From Burkholderiales bacterium RIFOXYD12_FULL_59_19 (GTDB taxonomy: Bacteria; Pseudomonadota; Gammaproteobacteria; Burkholderiales; Burkholderiaceae_C), in the NCBI GenBank assembly GCA_001771065.1, contig MESQ01000050.1, positions 22,510 through 74,778 of the forward strand: DNA of 52,269 bases, in the 5' to 3' direction. The position numbers and the translations under genes were made by a program. The notes beneath the pieces are model-generated. The model did not search any database and was not told where the DNA came from. It worked only from the letters and a program-made list of their open reading frames with translations. Positions 36,661 through 44,485 of the stretch are shown here, piece after piece; positions within the stretch are counted from its first letter, which is position 1; every line of letters begins with the position of its first letter.

Positions 36661-36864
36661 CGGCTTGTCGCCCATGCTGATCGCGCCAGTGGCGCATCTG
36701 GCGGCACAGACACCACAGCCGCTGCATTGCTCGACATTGAGCATCACGGATCTCTTTTTCCATGCCTTGGTTTCCAAGGAAAACAGGCGGAATTCGCAGG
36801 CCGAAATACACCGGCCACAGCCTGAACAGCGTGTGGTATCCAGGGTGGCGACTTGGGGTGTCAT
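36595..36864 (-). CDS. Two [4Fe-4S] ferredoxin-type protein
   Basis: An 89-residue protein with two complete CxxCxxCxxxC motifs, CSGCGRCISAC and CSGCGVCAARC, each binding a [4Fe-4S] cluster, probably as a small electron carrier. The ATG at 36864 is chosen because it begins just before the first motif; the frame is open to 36954. Its last 66 bp overlap, on the opposite strand, the 3' end of the GGDEF-EAL gene. Upstream on the same strand is a small membrane protein, which may be cotranscribed. Confidence 0.85.
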   Translation of the reverse strand: MTPQVATLDTTRCSGCGRCISACEFRLFSLETKAWKKRSVMLNVEQCSGCGVCAARCATGAISMGDKPSQPGEGITPDLRRLPSGHPAR

Positions 36865-36937
36865 CGGGTGGGGTGCGGAAATTCGGCTAGGATAAAAATG
36901 CGTCTGCGCATGGGGGGTATCGACTTTAAGGCAGAAG

Positions 36938-37267
36938 TTATTGGTAGCGCGCACGCATGCAGCGGGAGTTCATCAGCCAGCCGGCGACGAAGGTGAGCAG
37001 AGTGACCGTGCCCAGAATGATGGCAGCGGTAGTCCATGGCCGCCCGAGCTGTTGCCGCATCTGGACCAGCAGCAGGATGGTGATCAGCCAGTTGGCGCTT
37101 GCGCCGTAGGCGGCCAGTTGCAACAGTATCAGGCTCCAGCGGGTTTTATGCAGAAACAGCAGCGGTGTTGCCAGGCTGAGGGCAAGCAGCCCATAACTGC
37201 CTGCCCTGAAGAAATGGGCGGCCGTCAGCGCCGTGGCTAGGATGAAAAGAACAATACGAAAAACCAT
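36938..37267 (-). CDS. Small four-helix membrane protein, function unknown
   Basis: About 109 residues with four hydrophobic segments (FRIVLFILATAL, YGLLALSLATPLLFL, LILLQLAAYGASANWLITILL, AAIILGTVTLLTFVAGWLM) and a short basic C-terminus. It lies 73 bp upstream of the ferredoxin gene on the same strand, so they may function together. The start may be ATG 37267 or ATG 37276; neither has a strong Shine-Dalgarno. The family was not recognised. Confidence 0.7.
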   Translation of the reverse strand: MVFRIVLFILATALTAAHFFRAGSYGLLALSLATPLLFLHKTRWSLILLQLAAYGASANWLITILLLVQMRQQLGRPWTTAAIILGTVTLLTFVAGWLMNSRCMRARYQ

Positions 37268-37434
37268 GGAGGTCATCCAGACGAATGGGTTAAGTCGATT
37301 TTTATTGTATTCAACGTCCCCGTTTTTTGGAAATGGCCGGGCGCCAGGGGACCGGGACGGCTTGCGCAACAGGTGGGCCCAAGTATTTAGATTTGGTTCA
37401 GCCTGGGTTCAGGCAGGTCCACACACACTGCATG

Positions 37435-37456
37435 CCATACCAACCCAAGGAGTTTT
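37435..37456 (+). repeat. Leader segment shared with the gene at 44486 (copy 1)
   Basis: The 22 nt just before the start, containing CATACCAACCCAAGGAG, are identical to 44463-44484. Both copies precede small exported proteins. Upstream of this copy lies a hairpin, GCCTG-GGTT-CAGGC (37401-37414), and a CA-rich stretch. The identity extends 5' beyond the Shine-Dalgarno, so it may mark a shared leader or common RNA regulation. Confidence 0.6.
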
Positions 37457-37458
37457 CC

Positions 37459-38025
37459 ATGAAACGTATTGTCATCACCAGCTTGTTTGCCACCGCCTTG
37501 TTCGGTGCCCAGGCCCAGACCTTCACCGACAACGCGCGGGTTCGCAGTGCCGAGCCGCAGTACGAAAACGTCAACGTGCCACGCAATGAATGCAGCAGCC
37601 ATTGGGTGCCCGAAAGAGGTGTTCGCACCAGCACTGAGCGCCAAATTGGCCAAGACCGCCAGTACGGCGGCGCCATTGTGGGTGGCCTCGCCGGTGGTAT
37701 TTTGGGGCACCAGGTGGGTGGCGGCAGTGGCAAGGACGTGGCCACCGCTTTGGGTGTGGTGCTGGGTGCCATGGCCGGTGACCGCCTTGAAAACCGCAAT
37801 ACACAACCACAGTCACAGTATGACAACGGCCAATACGACAACGGCGGCTACGAGACGGCGCAGCGGGAAGTCAAGCGCTGCCGTACCGTGTACGACGCGC
37901 AAACCCGCATCACCGGCTACCGCGTCAGCTACGACTACCGCGGCCAGAACTACACCACCTTCATGCGCACCAACCCGGGCAACAGCTTGCCCGTGCGCGT
38001 GAGTGTTGAACCGGTCACACAATAA
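37459..38025 (+). CDS. Exported glycine-zipper (2TM-type) protein
   Basis: 188 residues with a signal peptide (ITSLFATALFGAQAQ). The middle, YGGAIVGGLAGGILGHQVGG followed by ALGVVLGAMAGDRLENR, is a glycine-zipper 2TM domain as in outer-membrane protein SlyB/17 kDa antigen types, and the tail has a conserved pair of cysteines (a first in PRNECSSHW, another in KRCRTVYD). It probably sits in the cell envelope. The ATG follows AAGGAG. The gene has its own leader and is followed 62 bp later by the PepSY gene. Confidence 0.85.
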   Translation: MKRIVITSLFATALFGAQAQTFTDNARVRSAEPQYENVNVPRNECSSHWVPERGVRTSTERQIGQDRQYGGAIVGGLAGGILGHQVGGGSGKDVATALGVVLGAMAGDRLENRNTQPQSQYDNGQYDNGGYETAQREVKRCRTVYDAQTRITGYRVSYDYRGQNYTTFMRTNPGNSLPVRVSVEPVTQ

Positions 38026-38086
38026 TCAACCGGGCCTGGGCGGTAGTACCATTGCCTGACGTAACCGCCCCAAACCGTTGTACACC

Positions 38087-38323
38087 ATGAAATTTTTCAC
38101 CACCCTGATCACTGCCCTGATGCTGGCGCTCAGCCTGCCCGCGTGGGCAGATGTGAGCCGCGATGATGCCGCGTCGATGGCGCAGAAAACCACGGGCGGT
38201 CGTGTTCTGGCGGTGGATCAGGCCCAGCGCGAGGGGCGCCCGGTTTGGCGCGTCAAGCTGCTCACACCGCAGGGTGAAGTGGTGGTGGTGTTGATCGACG
38301 TCGCCAGCGGGCGCAGACTTTAG
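38087..38323 (+). CDS. Exported PepSY-domain protein
   Basis: 78 residues: a signal peptide ending PAWADVS, then one PepSY domain (AQKTTGGRVLAVDQ, VWRVKLLTPQGEVVVVLID). PepSY proteins often accompany two-component pairs and may modulate the sensor or a periplasmic protease. It is 23 bp upstream of the OmpR-family regulator, so it is the first gene of a three-gene operon. Confidence 0.85.
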   Translation: MKFFTTLITALMLALSLPAWADVSRDDAASMAQKTTGGRVLAVDQAQREGRPVWRVKLLTPQGEVVVVLIDVASGRRL

Positions 38324-38346
38324 ACACTTGCCCGGACTGCATTTGT

Positions 38347-39018
38347 ATGCGCCTGTTGCTGATTGAAGACGATGCGGTGTTGCGGTTGGGCCTTAAGCGC
38401 CAGCTTGAGGCCGACGGTTACCGTGTCGATATGGCCGCCGATGGTGAAGACGGCTTGTTTCAGGCCCGTGAATACCCGCTGGACCTGGCCATCATTGACT
38501 TGGGTCTGCCAAAGCTGAATGGGCTGTTGGTGGTGCAAACCCTGCGCGCCGAGGGCAAAACCCTGCCGATACTGATTCTGACTGCGCGCGGCAGTTGGCA
38601 GGACAAGGTGCTGGGGCTGGAGGCGGGTGCCGACGACTATCTGGTCAAACCGTTTGAGTACCCCGAGCTGGTGGCCCGCGTCAAGGCGCTGCTGCGGCGT
38701 GCCCATAAGGCGACATCGGAGGTGCTCACGCTGGGGGCCTTGAGTCTGGATTTTTCGGCCCAGAACGTCCAGTTGGACGGTATCACGCTGGACCTGACCA
38801 CCTTTGAGTACCGGGTGCTGGCGTACCTGGTGCGCGCGCGCGCCAGGGTAGTGAGCAAGCAGGAGCTGTCCGATTACCTGTACCCGCACGACGAAGACCG
38901 TGACAGCAACGTGCTGGAGGTTTTGATCGGGCGGCTGCGGCGCAAGCTTGATCCGCAGGGCCTGCTGGCACCCATTGAAACGCGACGTGGTCGCGGTTAC
39001 CGCTTTGTGCTGAAGTGA
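38347..39018 (+). CDS. OmpR-family response regulator
   Basis: 223 residues. The receiver carries Asp51 in IIDLGLPKLNG and Lys in DDYLVKPF; the C-terminal winged helix ends GRGYRFVLK. It resembles QseB/PhoP/PmrA-type regulators. The stop overlaps the kinase GTG start by 4 bp (GTGA). With the PepSY protein upstream and the kinase downstream, it forms an envelope-stress type system; targets are unknown. Confidence 0.95.
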   Translation: MRLLLIEDDAVLRLGLKRQLEADGYRVDMAADGEDGLFQAREYPLDLAIIDLGLPKLNGLLVVQTLRAEGKTLPILILTARGSWQDKVLGLEAGADDYLVKPFEYPELVARVKALLRRAHKATSEVLTLGALSLDFSAQNVQLDGITLDLTTFEYRVLAYLVRARARVVSKQELSDYLYPHDEDRDSNVLEVLIGRLRRKLDPQGLLAPIETRRGRGYRFVLK

Positions 39019-40376
39019 CGTCGCCGCTGTCCATCCGTGCGCGCCTGATCTGGGGTGCTTTTGTCGTGTTGCTGGTCTTTTTGGCGGGTGCCGGCTGGGC
39101 GGTGCAGCAGGCCTATATCAACAGTGTGCGTGCTGAACGTTTTGCCCGTCTGCAAACCACCATTTACCTGCTGATGGCCGGGGCCGAGCTGAATGCCCAG
39201 GGTGCATTGGTCATGCCGGCTACGCTGGCCGAACCCCGGCTATCGTTGCCGGGATCGGGGCTGTACGCCAATATTGCCAATCTGGACAAAAATGAGGAAT
39301 GGCAATCCGCGTCCACGCTTGGGCTTAATCCCCCTTTTCAGCGCACGCAGGCACCTGGTCAGTGGCACTTTGACACCGTCCTCGTTAGCCAGGCGCAAGC
39401 TGGCGAAGCAGCGGGCGCCACACGCGCATTTTTGGCCGCCAGCTACACGGTCAAGTGGACGGTGAACGACCGGGCCGCGCCCCTGGTTTTTTCTGTGCTG
39501 GAAGACAAGGCTGCGTTTGACCGGGAGTTACAGGCTTTTGAGCACACCTTGTGGCGCTGGCTGGGTGGCGCCGGTGTGCTGTTGTTGCTGACGCAATCCC
39601 TGTTGCTGCGTTGGGGCCTGGCACCGCTGAGGCGTATGGCCCAGGAAATCCAGCGCATTGAGCAAGGCGAGCAGGACCGGGTGGATGGCGCTTATCCCGC
39701 TGAACTGGCGGGCGTGACGCACAACCTCAATGTGTTGATGGCGCAGGAGCGGGCCCGGCAAACGCGCTACAAAGACGCGCTGGACGACCTGGCCCACAGC
39801 CTCAAAACCCCGCTTGCGGTGTTGCGTGCTTCGCTTGATGCGCCGGAGGAGTTGCCCGGCATGGTGGCGCAGCAGGTGGCTCGCATGGACGACATCGTGG
39901 TGCACCAGTTGGGTCGAGCCGGCGCCAGTGGGGCCGCCCGCTTTGCACCGCATTTGGCGCTGGCGTCCATTCTGGGCCGAATACGCGACACGCTGGCCAA
40001 GGTCTATGTGGACAAGCAACTGGTGTTTGCGCTGGACTGCCCGCCCGACCTGACCTGGCGCATGGACGAAGGAGATGCCTTCGAGATGCTGGGCAATGTG
40101 CTCGACAACGCGGCCAAATGGGCACATAACAAGGTCGCGGTGCGGCTATGGGTTGATGGCAAGCGCCTGTTTATACGGGTCTGTGATGACGGTCCGGGCT
40201 TTTCCGACCCCGGTGCCGTGCTGGCGCGGCGTGTGCGCCTGGATGAGCGGGTGCCCGGTCACGGCATCGGCCTGGCGGTGGTCAGGGACCTGGTGGCCAG
40301 CCATCAGGGTGAATTGGCTGTGTCAAAAGCCGATCTGGGCGGCGCCCAAATAGACATTGTTTTGCAAAGTCCGTAG
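39015..40376 (+). CDS. Sensor histidine kinase (PhoQ/QseC-like)
   Basis: 453 residues. Helix 1 (about 10-32), periplasmic domain (35-170), helix 2 (about 185-205), HAMP, then HisKA with DDLAHSLKTPLAVLR (His near 260) and HATPase with NVLDNAAKWA, DDGPGF and HGIGLAVV. H-S-L-K-T-P is the usual box of QseC/PhoQ-like kinases. The GTG start overlaps the response-regulator stop. Confidence 0.92.
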   Translation: MTSPLSIRARLIWGAFVVLLVFLAGAGWAVQQAYINSVRAERFARLQTTIYLLMAGAELNAQGALVMPATLAEPRLSLPGSGLYANIANLDKNEEWQSASTLGLNPPFQRTQAPGQWHFDTVLVSQAQAGEAAGATRAFLAASYTVKWTVNDRAAPLVFSVLEDKAAFDRELQAFEHTLWRWLGGAGVLLLLTQSLLLRWGLAPLRRMAQEIQRIEQGEQDRVDGAYPAELAGVTHNLNVLMAQERARQTRYKDALDDLAHSLKTPLAVLRASLDAPEELPGMVAQQVARMDDIVVHQLGRAGASGAARFAPHLALASILGRIRDTLAKVYVDKQLVFALDCPPDLTWRMDEGDAFEMLGNVLDNAAKWAHNKVAVRLWVDGKRLFIRVCDDGPGFSDPGAVLARRVRLDERVPGHGIGLAVVRDLVASHQGELAVSKADLGGAQIDIVLQSP

Positions 40377-40414
40377 CTCGGATGTAATCCGGGGAGCCCT
40401 TATCCGGAGCGCGC

Positions 40415-41326
40415 CTATTTCTGGTTCGGCTCGCCAAACCTGGCCAACTTTTCCTTGAGGCCCGCCATTTGAATCCCTGCGGCCCGTTCACCTTCCAGGA
40501 TGGCTTGGTGGCGGTTGTCAAAATCAACCGACCCGAGCCTGGAAATGTCCGGCCGGATCATGACATCAGCCACCGGCTTTTCATAACGACGGATCATCTG
40601 GCCCATGATGGCCAGGGTCTGGAACGCCACGTCCATGGTGCTATTGATGCTGCCATTGGCCGGTTTGTCGGAAATATCAACACCGATGACGAAATTGGCG
40701 CCCATGTCATAGGCCAGTTTGATCGGCACCGGACTGGTCAGGCCGCCGTCGACATACTGGCGGCCCCGGATGCTGACCGGCTGGAAAGCCAGCGGCACAC
40801 TGCTTGACGCCAGCACGGCAAGTCCGGCATCACCCGAGCGAAATACGATGGGTTCACCCGACTGAAGGTCGGTTGCGACGGCACCAAATTTTTTGGGCAA
40901 TTTCTCGATCGGGCGGCCACCCACGGCCGAGTTCACGAACCGGGTCAGGGCATCACCCTTCATCAAACCCCGATTGGGCATGCCCCAGTCAATAAATTGC
41001 CATTTGTCGAACGGTATCGCCATTTCTTGCAGTTCGAATCCACTTTTGCCGGAGGCATACAGGGCACCGACCAGTGACCCTGCACTGGTGCCGATGACCA
41101 TGTCGGGAATGATCCCCTGTGCTTCCAGCGCCTTGATGACGCCAATGTGCGCAAAGCCTTTGGCCGCACCGCCACCCAGGGCGAGTGCGATGACCGGCTT
41201 AGTCTTTGGTGGCGTTGCGGCAGATGGGGCGGGCGTCGTGGCTGGTGTAGTGCTGCAGCCCGTCAGGGCAAACACCATGGCCAGCAAGGTGCCCATGGCC
41301 ACCAGGCCTGTCTTGGTAAAGTTCAT
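40415..41326 (-). CDS. Patatin-like phospholipase, lipoprotein
   Basis: 303 residues with lipobox LTGC (Cys24), so membrane-anchored. The patatin catalytic parts are present: the oxyanion loop LGGGAAKGFAHIG, the nucleophile GTSAGS near residue 80, and the dyad aspartate in YVDGGL. Such RssA/YlbK-type enzymes cleave acyl chains from phospholipids. It converges with the kinase at 40376 and overlaps the preceding small gene by 128 bp. Confidence 0.9.
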   Translation of the reverse strand: MNFTKTGLVAMGTLLAMVFALTGCSTTPATTPAPSAATPPKTKPVIALALGGGAAKGFAHIGVIKALEAQGIIPDMVIGTSAGSLVGALYASGKSGFELQEMAIPFDKWQFIDWGMPNRGLMKGDALTRFVNSAVGGRPIEKLPKKFGAVATDLQSGEPIVFRSGDAGLAVLASSSVPLAFQPVSIRGRQYVDGGLTSPVPIKLAYDMGANFVIGVDISDKPANGSINSTMDVAFQTLAIMGQMIRRYEKPVADVMIRPDISRLGSVDFDNRHQAILEGERAAGIQMAGLKEKLARFGEPNQK

Positions 41327-41597
41327 GGACTTGATCGTACGCTACTGGTACGTGGATTCTTTTTTTGCCCTTCAACGAAGCGGCGCAGTTGCGCAAGGCA
41401 AGGGAAGCTGATGCCTCAGCCAGTGCCAGGAAGTGTGCGGCGTAGGCTGGGTCATTGTGAAAACGCGCCATGTTAATCCACAGACCCATGCCTGCCAACA
41501 GCCACTTGAAATTGACCTCTTCCAGCAGCAAAACCCGTTCGTCAGCCCGAGAGGCTGACGTCTTTGCCGGTGCCGGATGTTCGGTTTGACTTTGCAT
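41199..41597 (-). CDS. Small conserved-looking protein overlapping the patatin gene
   Basis: 132 residues; the first 75 (RADERVLLLEEVNFKWLLAG, then AYAAHFLALAEASASLALRNC) resemble a short conserved betaproteobacterial protein of unknown function (recalled, not checked). A good Shine-Dalgarno, AGGAAG, lies before ATG 41597. After about residue 90 the frame runs inside the patatin gene in another register, which looks non-natural: the true gene may once have ended earlier and lost its stop by frameshift. Likely cotranscribed with the patatin. Confidence 0.55.
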   Translation of the reverse strand: MQSQTEHPAPAKTSASRADERVLLLEEVNFKWLLAGMGLWINMARFHNDPAYAAHFLALAEASASLALRNCAASLKGKKRIHVPVAYDQVHELYQDRPGGHGHLAGHGVCPDGLQHYTSHDARPICRNATKD

Positions 41598-41626
41598 TTA
41601 GATCACTTCCTGATGGTTCGAAAACA

Positions 41627-41652
41627 CAAACGGCACCCAGTGGTGCCGTTTG
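41627..41652. terminator. Terminator hairpin after the phasin gene
   Basis: CAAACGGCACC-CAGT-GGTGCCGTTTG is a perfect 11-bp stem with four-base loop. On the minus strand it is followed by TGTTTTC, placing it 29 bp past the phasin stop. It may also act in the other direction. Confidence 0.8.
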
Positions 41653-41680
41653 TTTCATTCTTGCCAAATCAGTGGGCAGA

Positions 41681-42226
41681 TCATGCCGTCTTGGTTGCCT
41701 TCTTGACGGCATCAACAGTCTGCTTTGTGGCGGCAGTGAAGTTGGTTTGCGCGGTATCAACAGCTTGCTGTGCTGACGCCTGTGCCGTTTTGAATGCGTT
41801 TTGGCTGGCGCTCATGGCCTGGTTGAAAAAGGCCATGGCGGACTCGGAACCGGCAGGAGCGCCTTTGGTTGCGCTTTCCATCAGGGTTGCGAAGCCCTTT
41901 TGCACATCGGCCATGTTGGCTTGGGCAGCGCTGGTGAATTCTGCGCTGGCGTTGGCAACGATTTTCTGGAATTCTTGAACGTAGGCGGTGGTCTTTTCAG
42001 CCAAGGGCTTGGCCATGGAAGCTTGCAGGGCAGCCAGAGCTTGCGGGTCCTTGGCACCCAGAACGGCCTGAGCATGTTCGAATGACTCGCTCACTGCGGC
42101 TTTTGAGGCAGCCAGGTTCAGGTCGACCAGCTTTTCCACACCTGCTTGAGCCTTGGTGGCCAGCGCTTGTGCAGCCTCCAGGTTGGCTTTGGAGGTGGCG
42201 GCGAATTTTTCAGCAGATTTGTTCAT
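41681..42226 (-). CDS. phaP: Phasin (polyhydroxyalkanoate granule protein)
   Basis: 181 residues, alanine-rich and almost wholly helical: KANLEAAQALATKAQAGVEK and the later LAEKTTAYVQEFQKIV fit the phasin_2 family. Phasins coat polyhydroxyalkanoate granules and set their size and number. The ATG at 42226 follows AAGGAAA. TGC-rich repeats upstream (42284, 42340) look like sites for the PHA repressor PhaR. No other pha gene is in the window. Confidence 0.92.
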   Translation of the reverse strand: MNKSAEKFAATSKANLEAAQALATKAQAGVEKLVDLNLAASKAAVSESFEHAQAVLGAKDPQALAALQASMAKPLAEKTTAYVQEFQKIVANASAEFTSAAQANMADVQKGFATLMESATKGAPAGSESAMAFFNQAMSASQNAFKTAQASAQQAVDTAQTNFTAATKQTVDAVKKATKTA

Positions 42227-42283
42227 TTCGGTTTCCTTGTGGGGTGAATGGCACTTGCTTCAGCAACCCGTCTGGGTTGTTAT

Positions 42284-42298
42284 GTTGCAGTGCAGCAT
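42284..42298 (-). promoter_or_regulatory. TGC-rich repeat, candidate PhaR site (proximal)
   Basis: GTTGCAGTGCAGCAT on the plus strand. It matches the site at 42340-42354 at 13 of 15 positions and lies 58 bp upstream of phaP. PhaR, the repressor that senses PHA granules, is known to bind TGC-rich DNA in front of phasin genes in related bacteria. Confidence 0.55.
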
Positions 42299-42339
42299 GG
42301 ATGAATTGTAGGATGAATCAGGCTGCATTTCGGATTTTT

Positions 42340-42354
42340 GTTGCAATGCAGCAA
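42340..42354 (-). promoter_or_regulatory. TGC-rich repeat, candidate PhaR site (distal)
   Basis: GTTGCAATGCAGCAA on the plus strand, 56 bp from the proximal copy. The two copies could bracket the phaP promoter, allowing repression until granules titrate PhaR. Confidence 0.55.
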
Positions 42355-42471
42355 TTATTAGTGACGTGTCACTAAATCCGGGCAAATCCAAGGAAAGTGC
42401 AGCCTGGCTTGGCCACCCCAGTTTCCGTGGGTGGAAAATACAGGGGCGCGTGCTGTCATCCTATTTGCCAA

Positions 42472-42951
42472 ATGAAAAAATACTCACTACTTATCGTCTG
42501 CACTGACAACCTGTGCCGCAGCCCAACGGCTGAGGAGGTCATTCGTCAAAATGCAATTCAACAAGGCCTGGCCGATCGGGTGCAGGTGTCTTCGGCGGCA
42601 ACACACGACCTCAACGTGGGGGAATCGGTGGATATTCGCGCGCAAAAACACGCGATGCGTCGGGACTATGACCTCTCCAAGTACAGGGCAAGGCTTGTCG
42701 AGGCAGACGATTTTGAACGCTTTGACCTGATTCTTGCCATGGACGAAAGCAACCTGCTGACGTTGCGCATGCGCTGCCCACAAAAATACCAGGGCAAGCT
42801 TCACTACCTCACGGACTATTGCAGTGATCAGCGTGATCAGGCGGTGCCAGATCCGTTCTATGGCAAGTCGGACGACTTTGAAACTGTGCTGGACCGGGTG
42901 GAAGATGCCAGTGAGGGCTTGCTGCGCTATGTCAGGACGCAGATCAGCTGA
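42472..42951 (+). CDS. Low-molecular-weight protein tyrosine phosphatase
   Basis: 159 residues. The P-loop is VCTDNLCRSPTAE (CX5R-S), and the acid/aspartate motif is DPFYG. The family usually has G-N after the first x; here a D replaces the G (C-T-D-N). The catalytic Cys and Arg and the Ser are present, so activity is likely, but the P-loop shape may differ. ATG at 42472 is taken; the frame is open from 42397. It diverges from phaP. Confidence 0.85.
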   Translation: MKKYSLLIVCTDNLCRSPTAEEVIRQNAIQQGLADRVQVSSAATHDLNVGESVDIRAQKHAMRRDYDLSKYRARLVEADDFERFDLILAMDESNLLTLRMRCPQKYQGKLHYLTDYCSDQRDQAVPDPFYGKSDDFETVLDRVEDASEGLLRYVRTQIS

Positions 42952-43005
42952 ACTTCCCGCAGGGGCATAGCCACTGGCGGCGGCCGTTGTTGTGACTGTC
43001 TGGCG

Positions 43006-43602
43006 TCAGCCGGCAACGGCCATGCCCTGACTGTCAAGCAAGCTTGTCAGCGATGCCCACCACAGCCGCAGCCGCATGCCGATTTCTGTGGTGTAGCCCA
43101 TGCTTGGGGTGCGCAACCGACCATGGGCGTCAATCACCACAAACGCAGGGACACCCTTGAAGCCGTACCGGTGCATGACCGTTCCGCGCTCGTCCACGGT
43201 CGTGTTCCAGGGCAACTGGCGCTGGCGCATGACCCGCGCTACGTCGACTGCCGGCCCCGATTGCATCGCCACGGTCAACACGGGCCAGTCTGTTGTCAGG
43301 CGGCTGATGCTGTTTTCCTCGGTGCGGCAAATCGGGCACCAATCTGCCCAAAAGTGCAAGGCGACTGGTTGACCTGGATGGCGCGCGCGCCATGCATGCA
43401 GCGTAGATTGCGTTGACGTGCCATCCGGTTGAACCAGCGTGAGCACGAAATCCGGTGCCGGGCCGCCCGGAACGTCTCTGGTCTGCCAGGTCTGAACTGA
43501 AATCAGGACGACTGCGGCAAGAACAACCGTTCCCAGGTGACTTTTCCAGTTGACCCGCCAATGCTGGCGGATTCGGTCAGTCAGTGGCCATGAAGAAAAC
43601 AC
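43006..43602 (-). CDS. Membrane-anchored thioredoxin-like protein
   Basis: About 198 residues: a basic N-terminus, one membrane helix (about 20-38), then a thioredoxin fold with ADWCPICR (CPIC near residues 89-92) and the cis-proline GVPAFVVID. It faces the periplasm and probably reduces or oxidises disulfides, like TlpA/DsbE/ScsD proteins. The GTG at 43602 is used because it lies 8 bp past the stop of the preceding gene; a longer frame would overlap that gene. Confidence 0.85.
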   Translation of the reverse strand: MFSSWPLTDRIRQHWRVNWKSHLGTVVLAAVVLISVQTWQTRDVPGGPAPDFVLTLVQPDGTSTQSTLHAWRARHPGQPVALHFWADWCPICRTEENSISRLTTDWPVLTVAMQSGPAVDVARVMRQRQLPWNTTVDERGTVMHRYGFKGVPAFVVIDAHGRLRTPSMGYTTEIGMRLRLWWASLTSLLDSQGMAVAG

Positions 43603-43609
43603 CTGGACT

Positions 43610-43933
43610 TCACGCCTTTTTGTTGGCCCTGGCAGACGCAGCAGGGGCGTCGCTGTCGGCGACAACAGCAAGGTCTGAGCCTTCATTCAGCGCGTCTTCG
43701 AACTCAGCCAGCTCTTTGGCTATGGCCGCGTATTTTTTGGACTTGGCCCGGTTGTCGACCCACTGGAGTATGGCGGCCTCCAGGTCTTCCTTGAAATGAG
43801 CAAGTGCTGCTGCTTTGACGGTTTTGGTCACCGTCTTTGAGGTGCTGGACCAGAGGTCAATCAGCGCTGACAGGCCGTTGTCAAACTCGTCGAAGGTTTC
43901 AAGGTGGATCCATTGGCCGCTTTGATCAAACAT
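43610..43933 (-). CDS. Hypothetical helical protein
   Basis: 107 residues, mainly helical, with a KTVTKTVKAAALAHFKEDLEA segment and an acidic, alanine/lysine tail (DSDAPAASARANKKA). Not recognised as a known family. ATG at 43933 is preferred to the GTG at 43954. Its stop is 8 bp before the thioredoxin-like gene, so the two are probably one transcript. Confidence 0.7.
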   Translation of the reverse strand: MFDQSGQWIHLETFDEFDNGLSALIDLWSSTSKTVTKTVKAAALAHFKEDLEAAILQWVDNRAKSKKYAAIAKELAEFEDALNEGSDLAVVADSDAPAASARANKKA

Positions 43934-44031
43934 TTTTTCTTTCGGAAATTGCACAGGGTTTAGTTTAAGGGGCGATCAACCGACGCCGCTTGAATCGTTT
44001 GGCGTTTTGCCGTGGATTTCGAACCGGGAAG

Positions 44032-44343
44032 CTACGACTTGATTGTGTGTGCGCAATCTTCCCAGGGCTGGACGTCACAGCCACAGTGCGGCACGTCCAT
44101 GGTCGGCCCGGTGGTGGCGCCATCGAACTGATTGATGGGCGTTTTTGATGGGCCTTTCGTCGGACGTGTCGCACCCTCGGTGGGGGTTTCCATGGCCGCT
44201 TCCATGTTTGGAATCCAGCGGGCATACGGCGTGACGTCGGCGACATCAACGATGTACCAACACTTCTTGGCAGCATCCCAGCGTGCCCCCAAAGCCTTTG
44301 CGGCATCTTTCTCCGCGAACGGTGTGATCAGATTGATTCTCAT
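44032..44343 (-). CDS. DUF5710-like domain protein
   Basis: 103 residues. The N-terminal 45 residues, INLITPFAEKDAAKALGARW followed by KCWYIVDVAD, match the short domain found at the ends of toprim and TraC-type proteins (DUF5710). A Pro/Thr-rich linker leads to HCGCDVQPWEDCAHT, a cysteine/histidine cluster that could bind zinc. The function is unknown; in plasmid proteins the domain occurs with DNA-processing enzymes. Confidence 0.78.
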   Translation of the reverse strand: MRINLITPFAEKDAAKALGARWDAAKKCWYIVDVADVTPYARWIPNMEAAMETPTEGATRPTKGPSKTPINQFDGATTGPTMDVPHCGCDVQPWEDCAHTIKS

Positions 44344-44462
44344 GCCGGGAATTATCCGCGCTTGTGTCCCATCCCCCTTTAACGCTGCCTGCGTTGCGCC
44401 TGCTCAATATTTTTCTTGAAACCGTTCAGCGTGTGTTCACACACGGGCGTGCAAGATGGGGT

Positions 44463-44484
44463 CCATACCAACCCAAGGAGTTTT
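44463..44484 (+). repeat. Leader segment shared with the gene at 37459 (copy 2)
   Basis: Identical in 22 nt to 37435-37456. Upstream lies a perfect palindrome, CGTGTG-TTCA-CACACG (44430-44445), absent from copy 1, which instead has a different hairpin and a CA-rich stretch. Confidence 0.6.
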
Positions 44485-44485
44485 C

